This document shows, piece after piece, positions 46,601 to 53,335 of a stretch of DNA of 64,000 bases (its first letter is position 1; every line of letters starts with the position of its first letter). Below the pieces are notes generated by a model, which saw nothing but the letters and a program-made list of their open reading frames with translations, did not search any database and had not been told where the DNA came from. Source of the DNA: Agriterribacter humi. GTDB taxonomy: Bacteria; Bacteroidota; Bacteroidia; Chitinophagales; Chitinophagaceae. The stretch is from assembly GCF_009192765.1 (NCBI RefSeq), contig NZ_VOHQ01000002.1:434001-498000 (forward strand). Direction: 5' to 3'. A program made the position numbers and the translations under genes.

Positions 46601-46690
46601 AGAAAAGAAGGTAACAGTGATCCTCTTCTCAAAAAAGCCAGTGAATTAATAAAAGATAGAACACCATTTAAAAATGATACTATTAATTGA
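43652..46690 (+). CDS. RHS-repeat protein with C-terminal unknown (toxin-like) domain, N-terminally truncated
   Basis: Residues 1-755 are RHS/YD repeats (Y-Y-N-S-L-N-R-V-V-K-Q-N-S-P-D-G-G-T, Y-D-x-x-G-N) ending in the core signature R-I-Y-D-P-R-L-G-R-F-L-S-V-D-P and D-G-V-D-L-D-G-L-E-Y. After that junction, residues 756-1012 are an AT-rich, unrelated domain I do not recognise (no obvious nuclease HNH, deaminase or Ntox motif; helices in the centre). The frame starts at GTG 43652 with no signal peptide, so much of the usual N-terminal shell-forming part is missing; this may be an orphan RHS tip cassette or the decayed end of a larger gene. The next gene starts 12 bases after it. Confidence 0.78.
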   Translation: MHIGVELPLHQMPTNYYYNSLNRVVKQNSPDGGTSEFWYDRLGRLAVSQNEEQKSPAVVNTENPAGRFSYTKYDELGRITEVGEKLSAGNVTETDARNQTWLDAWLSSGNNRQVTITQYDKEPTWVPSSLAGSLFNLRKRVAATALLSAGSTPASNRQAASYYSYDINGNVKTLTQENAALAAREATYVTGSTCLKQIKYEYDLVSGKVNKVLYQDGKWDQFYYQYRYDADNRLIEALSSRINESSHSLWVKEATYHYYLHGPLARVELGKNKVQGMDYAYTLQGWLKGVNGQFLDPDRDMSKDGKAGEPFANLGRDALAFTLGYYDNDYSPINGNINSPALAVQFQSPTYDVKGIVRDFTSGKPIFNGNISYATYAISEVENGQTYGKTYRYDQLNRLHQVMQHSAMPTNAVSWDKSSAKGFYSQPIIGYDANGNIITHLCNGGQDIAVPFRIDFLTYSYNKDPLTGALINNRLRHVKDAIAVGISSVDIDSQADDNYTYDKIGNLIGDVSENITHINWTVYGKIASITKSGNPMQYGYDATGNRITKTLSATKEGYYVRDAQGNVLALYAYDNSSFTWAEQHLYGSSRLGIVTPGFTIQSTTPLANANYNATGDPVTNGTEGKRMYELTNHLGNVMVTISDRKIGVDDDSDTEIDYYEAEVLTAQDYYAFGMLMPGRTYSNAGAKYKYGFNGKENDNEVKGEGNQQDYGMRIYDPRLGRFLSVDPLTNKYPELTPYQFASNRPIDGVDLDGLEYLKGRISVYGLNKFEVRSENYTRGNVWVKNNEIHKIVEDHENAEKVIRETSLPNPGEPLDLSVTRLKTNSSWNKKQENYRQKMVFKQNVKGASGDFVSAAIDAIKFGISLYYTNSDIQEMEEARTSLVALTDADNLVRKAISNKTFPDKLANPVFRTDLVNFITDGTLPEVDLTSAGYSEIVNAWGLVLYENRDAIIKGKFNFTSEYLIPDRKNLQTGSGTTHTINYWRKEGNSDPLLKKASELIKDRTPFKNDTIN

Positions 46691-46702
46691 TCAAACTGAT
46701 TT

Positions 46703-47899
46703 ATGCTGAACTCAAAAAACGGGTTATTAATAATATATGTGATTCTTTGCATTGGGTGTACTTCAAATAAGACTAAAACTACAAATGCAGAGAAGGTTAA
46801 AAATGGCTCAATTTTTCTCGACCACAATTTAGTTAACCTTTTTTTGGGTATTGAGATAACTGGAGATAGTTCGAACATTGTTAGCAAAATAATCGCTTCT
46901 TTAAATTGTTCACAGTATGAAGTGGCAGGCAAGTTGTTGGTGTCAAATTATTCTTGTGACACTGTGTATCATTCAGGATTTTGGGGATTGCAAAACACAA
47001 ATCAATTGGATAATATTGGCTCGTATTTATTTTTCCGATACGAAAGTTTTTTGAATAACCTTCCCCAAGAACAGCAAGAGCTTATGATTGTTGGTTCACT
47101 TATTCATAAGCCTCAAATCTTAAATGCAATACAAGAATTAGAATATTCATATGTTAAGAATTCGAATAATCATGATTCTTTGAGCGCAACTCACATTATC
47201 CATCAAGCTAAGAAATTAATGAATGGATCACAAAAACGCATTAGGCGTATTGAGTTTATTTTAGCAAATTCACTTTTTGATGTTGGAGATATTAATGGAG
47301 GATTGATTGTTTTTAAGAAGCTAATCGAAGAGAACTATTATGCTTTACCTTCTTTTAAAAGAATCATTAACACTCTTAGGAACGCTGCCGATTCTGCCCA
47401 ATTGGAACAATATATCGACCAATTTAAAAATAGATTTCCAGATGAATATTTAGTGCAACAAATAAACCACAATAATAGTTCAACTGCAGATATTGTGGCA
47501 GCTACTCACGAATTTGCAGTTAAAAATAATCAAAGAGATTTTATTCTGGCCAAAACAATTTTAGCAAGACACTACTTAAACAACAAAAATTATTTGGAAG
47601 CTGATTCAATAATTAACGAATATTTTAAAAATTTTAAAGAGTTTACAGCAAATGATTTTCTTGTAAAATATGAGAGAGGCGTTTTCTTTGACTTACAAAT
47701 GAGAAGGTTTTATATGCAGAATAAATTCGATCGCTTATGTGAATATGCATTAATTTCTTTACGCGAGAATCCTGTAATAGAAATAAAAAATGAGAAGGAT
47801 TTTAAAAACTATATAAAATTCCTTTATAAAAAGTATACAAACAAGAATTCAGATGGGTTCGATGACTTTTTTAACTCACATTTTGAAGACTGTCGATAA
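46703..47899 (+). CDS. Lipoprotein, possible partner/immunity of the RHS tip
   Basis: A 398-residue protein whose first 19 residues (hydrophobic stretch then C-I-G-C19-T-S-N-K) form a lipoprotein signal. The body is helical with TPR-like spacing (R-I-E-F-I-L-A-N-S-L-F-D-V-G-D-I-N-G-G-L then N-Y-L-E-A-D-S-I-I-N-E-Y). It is AT-rich like the RHS C-terminal domain and follows it by 12 bases, the place where immunity genes normally sit. Most RHS immunities are smaller and not lipoproteins, so this reading is an inference. Confidence 0.6.
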   Translation: MLNSKNGLLIIYVILCIGCTSNKTKTTNAEKVKNGSIFLDHNLVNLFLGIEITGDSSNIVSKIIASLNCSQYEVAGKLLVSNYSCDTVYHSGFWGLQNTNQLDNIGSYLFFRYESFLNNLPQEQQELMIVGSLIHKPQILNAIQELEYSYVKNSNNHDSLSATHIIHQAKKLMNGSQKRIRRIEFILANSLFDVGDINGGLIVFKKLIEENYYALPSFKRIINTLRNAADSAQLEQYIDQFKNRFPDEYLVQQINHNNSSTADIVAATHEFAVKNNQRDFILAKTILARHYLNNKNYLEADSIINEYFKNFKEFTANDFLVKYERGVFFDLQMRRFYMQNKFDRLCEYALISLRENPVIEIKNEKDFKNYIKFLYKKYTNKNSDGFDDFFNSHFEDCR

Positions 47900-48238
47900 T
47901 ATCAATGAATTGGTTTACTGGCACACTTCAAGTCATTGGTTCTTATTACAAAACCTGCTGTGATACGGAAAATTAGGATAGACGAAAAACAGCGCAGGGC
48001 AATTGCGGGAGGCGTTTCAATTCGGTAGCCTTGCATGATGAACACGCGCGATAAAGATGGGATCTGCAACATACGCAAATAAGAAATTATGCTCATTGAA
48101 AATTAGTTTTTATTGAAAATGCTTTCTAAACCATAATCTTTATCAATTAAAAAAATAATTGTTTTCGCTTGAGCATTACTTGTTTAAAAAATATTAAGTA
48201 AAAAAAATTAATAAAACACACTATTAAACCCTGTCAAA
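47900..48238. other. Intergenic region in the accessory island
   Basis: About 340 bases. A 64-codon minus-strand frame (47902-48096) shows no family features. The last 130 bases before the S74-chaperone gene are very AT-rich and probably carry its promoter. Confidence 0.4.
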
Positions 48239-48817
48239 ATGAAAAAACAAACTTTATCCCTATCATTCTTGTTACTAACGTCAGTTGCTTTTGCACAAAT
48301 TAATTTAACTCCAGGCTATATAACTATTGGTGGAGTGCCGGCCCAAACCAATTATGGTACAACTGTGCAAGGAAGCTTGTATGTAACACACAATACCAAT
48401 GGTTCCAAATTCTTCCAGTTCGAAATATGGAATGGCAGAATAGCCACTACCGGCAACTGGTGTGTTTTTTACAACACGCAAAGAAACACTTTTAACGATC
48501 TTGCTGTGGGTGCCGTCTTTAATTACTCCGACAGTCGTGCCAAAACAAATATTACGCCTATAAAGTATGACTTTTCAACGCTTAGTAAGTTAAAGCCCGT
48601 AAACTACCAACTGCTTAAAAACCTGTCTGGTGAAACTGATCACCTCGAACTCGGCTTGATTGCCCAGGAAATGGAACAGGTAATGCCGGAACTGGTACGT
48701 ACAGACAAAGACGGCAAAAAGTTATTAAACTATACGGCACTCATACCCGTTCTGATAAAATCAATACAGGAGTTGCAATTGGAAGTTGCCGAACTAAAAG
48801 CTGCCGCGGCAAAATAA
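48239..48817 (+). CDS. Tail-fibre-like protein with S74 intramolecular chaperone domain
   Basis: A signal peptide (M-K-K-Q-T-L-S-L-S-F-L-L-L-T-S-V-A-F-A) precedes a short beta region. The C-terminal 100 residues are the peptidase S74/endosialidase chaperone: Y-S-D-S-R-A-K-T-N-I (Ser-Lys self-cleavage motif), L-G-L-I-A-Q-E-M-E-Q-V-M-P-E-L-V and L-N-Y-T-A-L-I-P-V-L-I-K-S-I-Q-E-L, with a trimerising coiled coil. The chaperone folds a trimeric stalk and cuts itself off. At 192 residues the stalk is very short for the family. Located between an RHS cassette and an RHS fragment. Confidence 0.88.
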   Translation: MKKQTLSLSFLLLTSVAFAQINLTPGYITIGGVPAQTNYGTTVQGSLYVTHNTNGSKFFQFEIWNGRIATTGNWCVFYNTQRNTFNDLAVGAVFNYSDSRAKTNITPIKYDFSTLSKLKPVNYQLLKNLSGETDHLELGLIAQEMEQVMPELVRTDKDGKKLLNYTALIPVLIKSIQELQLEVAELKAAAAK

Positions 48818-48869
48818 AGTGCTGCCATAGTTAAATGAGTTCTCTTTATCCGTTCTGCAAGCCGCAGAA

Positions 48870-49398
48870 AAATCCGGCGCTGACGGCACGGGAAGCCACT
48901 TATTTAACCGGCAGCACGGGATTGAAACAGGTAAAATACGAGTACGACTTAGTGAGCGGCAAGGTGAACAAGGTGCTGTACTCGGATGGGAAATGGGATC
49001 AATTCTATTATCAATATCTCTACATTGCCGATAACCGGGTAACTGAAGCGCTCAGCAGCCGCACCAATGAGCGTGAGCCTGCCCTGTGGGTAACAGAGAC
49101 CACCTATCATTATTACCTGCACGGGCCACTGGCAAGAGTAGAACTTGGTAAAAATAATGTAGAGGGTATGGATTATGCCTATACGTTGCAGGGAGTGAAC
49201 GGGCATTTTTTAGATGTAAGGGACATGAGTGGTGATGGTCTTTCGGAATCACCGTTCCAGAACCATGCAAGGGATTCCCTGGCCTGTTCGAACGGCAAGG
49301 CCGGGCGGACAATAGAAGCGTGGGAAAAGCTGCGTAGAATTGTTACAGTACAAGTGTGCGACGCCCGTCCGAACGGATTTGTCCGGCCAGGCAAGTAA
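48870..49398 (+). pseudogene. RHS fragment, partial duplicate of the large RHS gene
   Basis: From 48870 to about 49235 the frame is homologous to 44183-44570 of the large RHS gene (A-R-E-A-T-Y, K-Y-E-Y-D-L-V-S-G-K-V-N-K-V-L-Y, W-D-Q-F-Y-Y-Q-Y, T-Y-H-Y-Y-L-H-G-P-L-A-R-V-E-L-G-K-N). A W-L-K-G insert of the parent is missing. After that the frame loses RHS features and ends in R-P-N-G-F-V-R-P-G-K inside the 86-bp repeat. It has no start or core end of its own, so it is a remnant. Confidence 0.75.
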
Positions 49399-49449
49399 AG
49401 ATCAAGAGCAGCACTACAGCTAAGTACATAAAATTCACAACCTTATACC
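49364..49449. repeat. 86-bp repeat, left copy flanking the fic cassette
   Basis: Identical to 51285-51370 in 81 of 86 positions by my count (begins CCCGTCCGAACGGATT, ends ATTCACAACCTTATACC). Same orientation as the right copy. The minus strand encodes a signal-peptide-like start M-Y-L-A-V-V-L-L-L-I-F-T-C. Confidence 0.85.
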
Positions 49450-49534
49450 TTACTCCTTACCTGAAGCTTCATTGGTAATAGCGTTTCTGAATCTTCATCT
49501 CAATGGACCGATCTGTGATTCCATTATAATAATA

Positions 49535-49708
49535 ATTAGGGCGAAAATATGTCCAAAAACGAAATATTTGGATTAAAATATTTCCATGGAATTTATTTTA
49601 GTGAGAATAAGATTATATTTGGATTAAAATATTTCCATAAATTGCGTATTTGGGTTAAAATATTTCCTGCTGAATGCAGAAACTTAAATTAGGAGGAAAA
49701 TATTACTA
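49535..49708 (+). promoter_or_regulatory. Helically phased operator-like array upstream of fic
   Basis: Five copies of one motif: 49535-49555 (degenerate), 49566-49586 and 49617-49637 (identical over 21 bases), 49648-49668 (two changes) and 49688-49708 (degenerate, covering the AGGAGG ribosome-binding site up to the ATG). The core is GGATTAAAATATTTCC, i.e. GGA-N10-TCC. Start-to-start distances are 31, 51, 31 and 40 bases. This is most easily read as sites for the Fic protein's own DNA-binding domain. Confidence 0.6.
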
Positions 49709-51171
49709 TGGATAGACTCAAGGAAATTATAATTGGAACAAAAGAGCGGTCAAAAGAAATCGGAAAACTTGAAGATCAGGGTCGGGTGCGCAAAATAGCG
49801 CCCAGAATATACACCTCCAGTTTAGAAGAAGCTCCAGAAAAAATAATCCGACGAAATTGGTACAGGCTTGTTTCCGACCTGTTCCCGGACGCTCTTTTAA
49901 GTCATAGAAGCGCCATAGAAAGAATACCCACACCTGAAGGACATCTTTACCTTACCCGCAGTTATAAAGGAATGGTTGAATTGCCAGGGCTGATACTACA
50001 TTTCATAAAAGGACCGGCTCCTTTAGAAGATGATATGGCATTTTTTGGGAATCTCAGGGCATCAGGGCTGGCCCGTGCCTGCCTGGAAAATTTGCAAAGA
50101 ACTAAAGGTTCTGGTGAGGATTCCAAAACCCTCAGCCGGGAAAAACTAGAAGAAAAGATAGAGGCCTATTTAAGAGTAAAGGGGGAGGATGCACTCAACC
50201 AGGTTAGAGACAGGGCAAAAGCAATCGCACCGCAGCTAAATATGGAAAAGGAACTGGCAGTGCTAAACCAATTAATTACCGGCCTGCTTGGCACAGGCCT
50301 ATCAAAGAATCTCGTAAGTTCTGTTGCGAGGGCAAGAGTGCTTGGTGAGCCGATAGACCTGGACAGAATTCAACTTTTTGAATCGTTGTATGAAGAACTG
50401 GTAAAAAGGGAATATCCTGACTATCCTGATAAAAACAGGAGTATTCAATCCTATCAAAATTTTGCTTTTTTCGAAGGATATTTTTCGAATTACATTGAGG
50501 GTACAGAATTTACCGTTGATGAAGCCAGGCAGATTATAACTACTGCCGCACCCTTGCCTGCAAGAGATGAAGATTCACATGACGTATTGGGAACTTACCA
50601 GGTTGTATCAAACAGGTCTGAAATGTCAATTCAACCAGCAAGCCCTGAAGATTTATTAAAGCTATTAAGAGAAAGGCATGCTGTATTATTAAGTGCCAGA
50701 AAATCTAAGAATCCCGGGGAGTTTAAGGATAAGAATAACCGCGCCGGAGCTACCGAATTCGTGGACATGAAACTTGTACCAGGAACATTGAAAAAAGGAT
50801 ATGAATGGTACAGCATGCTCCAGCATCCCTTCGCAAAAGCTGCGTATATGATGTTTCTGGTAAGCGAAGTTCATCCTTTCCTGGATGGGAATGGCAGAAT
50901 TGCAAGAGTAATGATGAATGCTGAATTCAGCTCCAAAGCCTTATCAAAAATTATTATTCCAACAGTATATAGGGAAGATTACATGGGAGCTATTAAAAAG
51001 TTAACAAAGCAAAGAGAAAGTGATGCCTATATACGCATGCTTTTGCGCGCATGGGAGTTCAGCAGTTATGTTTACAATAACAATCCCGAAACTATGGAAG
51101 CATATTTAAAAGAGTGCAATGCTTTTTTAACCCCCAAAGAAGGTTATCTGAAAATCATTCCCGGGAAATAA
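49708..51171 (+). CDS. Fic-domain AMP-transferase with AbiEi-antitoxin-like N-terminus
   Basis: A 487-residue protein with a strong ribosome-binding site (AGGAGG). The Fic core is complete: H389-P-F-L-D-G-N-G-R397. An inhibitory-helix motif [S/T]-x-x-x-E-[G/N] is present at S260-N-Y-I-E264-G, upstream of the core (class II arrangement), so activity should be self-restrained. Residues 1-125 resemble the AbiEi-type antitoxin: winged-helix start (L-E-D-Q-G-R-V-R-K-I-A-P-R-I-Y), L-V-S-D-L-F-P-D-A-L-L-S-H-R-S-A-I-E, and a beta-rich second half. Fic proteins usually adenylylate a target such as GyrB. It is bracketed by direct repeats; no separate antitoxin gene adjoins. Confidence 0.88.
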   Translation: MDRLKEIIIGTKERSKEIGKLEDQGRVRKIAPRIYTSSLEEAPEKIIRRNWYRLVSDLFPDALLSHRSAIERIPTPEGHLYLTRSYKGMVELPGLILHFIKGPAPLEDDMAFFGNLRASGLARACLENLQRTKGSGEDSKTLSREKLEEKIEAYLRVKGEDALNQVRDRAKAIAPQLNMEKELAVLNQLITGLLGTGLSKNLVSSVARARVLGEPIDLDRIQLFESLYEELVKREYPDYPDKNRSIQSYQNFAFFEGYFSNYIEGTEFTVDEARQIITTAAPLPARDEDSHDVLGTYQVVSNRSEMSIQPASPEDLLKLLRERHAVLLSARKSKNPGEFKDKNNRAGATEFVDMKLVPGTLKKGYEWYSMLQHPFAKAAYMMFLVSEVHPFLDGNGRIARVMMNAEFSSKALSKIIIPTVYREDYMGAIKKLTKQRESDAYIRMLLRAWEFSSYVYNNNPETMEAYLKECNAFLTPKEGYLKIIPGK

Positions 51172-51179
51172 ACTCATTC

Positions 51180-51370
51180 TTATAGTAGGAATAAGCATAC
51201 TTGGTAAAGGCGTAGGTGTTGTTGGTGAAGCTGATACACACGACCCTGCGCGCAACACCAACAGCGGCAATAATGGCGTACTAACCCGTCCGAACGGATT
51301 CGTCCGGGCGGGCAAGTAAAGATCAAGAGCAGCACTACAGCTGAGTACATAAAATTCACAATCTTATACC
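51180..51370. repeat. 86-bp repeat, right copy (51285-51370), preceded by a stalk-like coding remnant
   Basis: The repeat ends the fic cassette. In 51180-51316 an open plus frame reads G-I-S-I-L-G-K-G-V-G-V-V-G-E-A-D and ends R-P-N-G-F-V-R-A-G-K before TAA; the Gly-repeat style resembles a trimeric tail-fibre stalk. No start codon, so it is a remnant. Confidence 0.7.
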
Positions 51371-51469
51371 AAAACTGATAACTCATAGCCGAAAGCAGAA
51401 TAGTACTGCATCGGCGTTGCATCTTGCAACCTTGACAAAAAACCATAAACTATAAACTTCTGTATCCCA

Positions 51470-52489
51470 TCACCACACCAACCTCGCAACCCTTCCATCT
51501 TTGCCTGCAAGGAATACCATTTTTCCGTTCTTCGCTTTCCGGCATACATGAAAACCTTTGTTACTGATAAATTTCCAGTTCATCCCTCCATCGTCAGATA
51601 CATCAACACCCGAAGTACCACAGGTTATTAATTTATTTTTAGTAATATATTCCACGCAACTTCTGTAGCCTTTCGGAGGTGTTTGCGGTATTGCCCAGGT
51701 ATTGCCGCCATCTTTACTTACCGCGGAATTTTGTGCAGCAACGCTGTCTGCCGCAAAATCGCCTCCCACTACTACCATATATTTTGCAGGCTTTTGTTTT
51801 TTATTGTTGTATACGGCTATAGCATTTGCCCCGGTTGTTTCCCTGCCCTGTACTAACGGAAGATCAATTGTTTTGTTACGTACAAATAATCTTGATACAG
51901 TTCCGCCGGTTACAAAACAGGCTTCTTTTTTTGAAAGCGGTCTTATATTGGTACCACTGGCGGCAAACATGGCTTCCCCGGTTTTAGCCACCGGGTAATT
52001 TTGTTCGGGTAAATGCTGCCAGGTGTTTCCACCATCAAAAGTTCTTGCAATAAATATTTTTCCTTCCAGTGGGTCGCCAATTGCTATTCCACTTTGTTCA
52101 TTCCAAAATTCCATGGCATCCAAAAACATGCCCTTGCGCTTATCTTCAAAAACTACTTTCCAGGTACTGCCACCATCGTTGGTTTTTAAAATATAGGCCG
52201 GTGCTGCAATGCCCATAATAACAGCGGTAGCGGCATCAAAAGCTTCTATATCCCTGAAGTCGTTTTTTTCAAATCCTTTTACCTGCATCCATTTCCATGT
52301 TTTGCCACTGTCTACCGATCTGCCAATGGTTCCACCGGTTCCGCTTACCCAGACCACTTTATCATCAACAACGCTTAATCCTCTTAAAGAAATTCCTGTT
52401 CCCGAATGGAGCATTTCAATATGTTGCGCAAAAACAACAACGGGCAGCAGACAAAAAATAAGTAAGGAAAAAGGTTTTACGATAGGCAT
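51470..52489 (-). CDS. Secreted YCF48/BNR-repeat beta-propeller protein
   Basis: A signal peptide (M-P-I-V-K-P-F-S-L-L-I-F-C-L-L-P-V-V-V-F-A) is followed by a propeller with BNR/YCF48 hairpins: R-S-V-D-S-G-K-T-W-K-W, K-T-N-D-G-G-S-T-W-K, R-T-F-D-G-G-N-T-W-Q, S-K-D-G-G-N-T-W and S-D-D-G-G-M-N-W-K (S/T-x-D-x-G-x-T-W pattern). Six blades or so fit in 339 residues. Often annotated as oxidoreductase or glycosyl hydrolase without proof. Probably a periplasmic assembly or binding factor. Confidence 0.87.
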   Translation of the reverse strand: MPIVKPFSLLIFCLLPVVVFAQHIEMLHSGTGISLRGLSVVDDKVVWVSGTGGTIGRSVDSGKTWKWMQVKGFEKNDFRDIEAFDAATAVIMGIAAPAYILKTNDGGSTWKVVFEDKRKGMFLDAMEFWNEQSGIAIGDPLEGKIFIARTFDGGNTWQHLPEQNYPVAKTGEAMFAASGTNIRPLSKKEACFVTGGTVSRLFVRNKTIDLPLVQGRETTGANAIAVYNNKKQKPAKYMVVVGGDFAADSVAAQNSAVSKDGGNTWAIPQTPPKGYRSCVEYITKNKLITCGTSGVDVSDDGGMNWKFISNKGFHVCRKAKNGKMVFLAGKDGRVARLVW

Positions 52490-52596
52490 GTTTGCTTGTT
52501 TTTCAATTCAAAATAAAACAGGAACAGGCAATTGTTTTGGAGCTATTGCAAAGATCAGCCATTTTGATCAGTCAATTTTTTATCTTGCAGCCGCAC

Positions 52597-53265
52597 ATGA
52601 AAAAGTATGAAGACGAATATCGTCATAAAGGCCTGCGCCGCAAACTAATTGCTTCTTTGCAAAAAAAAGGTATTTCCGATCAAAAAGTGCTGGATGCTAT
52701 GAACAATATCCCCAGGCATTTTTTTATGGACCTGGCCTTTGACCAGATTGCTTATGAAGACAGGGCATTTCCTATTGGCGAACAGCAAACCATTTCACAG
52801 CCCTATACAGTGGCCTATCAAACCCAGTTGCTGGAAGTAAAGCCTTTTGACAAAGTATTGGAAATTGGTACCGGAAGCGCTTACCAGAGCGTGGTATTGG
52901 CCGAGCTGGGTGCCCAGGTATATACGATTGAACGACAGAAAAAACTATTCGACAGCAATAAAAATTTTAGTTACCTGAAAAAATATCCTGGTATAAAATT
53001 TTTTTACGGCGATGGTTTTGAGGGATTGCCCACCTATGCCCCCTTTGATAAAATAATAGTAACGGCTGCAGCACCGCAAATACCACCAAAGCTTGTGGAA
53101 CAGTTACGAACAGGAGGTAAGATGGTCATTCCTGTTGATGAGAGCAATACACAACGCATGCTGAGATTAACCAAAAAGGCGGATGGAACGCTGGCTGAAG
53201 AAAAATTTGATTCCTTTTCATTTGTGCCTATGCTGGGTGGTAAAACAAATGGTAACGGGCAATAA
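52597..53265 (+). CDS. pcm: Protein-L-isoaspartate O-methyltransferase
   Basis: Repairs isoaspartyl residues with S-adenosylmethionine. Start set at ATG 52597, after a 35-residue frame extension that lacks similarity. R-H-F-F-M-D, A-Y-E-D-R-A-F-P-I-G-E-Q-Q-T-I-S-Q-P (substrate loop), V-L-E-I-G-T-G-S-A-Y-Q (SAM motif I), I-I-V-T-A-A-A-P-Q-I-P and L-V-E-Q-L-R-T-G-G are all typical. Length 222 fits. Confidence 0.94.
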   Translation: MKKYEDEYRHKGLRRKLIASLQKKGISDQKVLDAMNNIPRHFFMDLAFDQIAYEDRAFPIGEQQTISQPYTVAYQTQLLEVKPFDKVLEIGTGSAYQSVVLAELGAQVYTIERQKKLFDSNKNFSYLKKYPGIKFFYGDGFEGLPTYAPFDKIIVTAAAPQIPPKLVEQLRTGGKMVIPVDESNTQRMLRLTKKADGTLAEEKFDSFSFVPMLGGKTNGNGQ

Positions 53266-53270
53266 GCAGC

Positions 53271-53300
53271 AAAGCCATTGACACTTTAATCAATGGCTTT
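53271..53300. terminator. Bidirectional terminator between pcm and the outer-membrane gene
   Basis: Perfect 11-bp stem AAAGCCATTGA / TCAATGGCTTT with an 8-base loop, between two convergent genes. Confidence 0.75.
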
Positions 53301-53335
53301 ACCGTATGATGGCTTTTCATAAAAATTCGTTGCTG

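Noticed and set aside
47902-48096. 64-codon minus-strand frame downstream of the lipoprotein
   Set aside because: No recognisable domain, odd composition and no promoter; may be remnant DNA.
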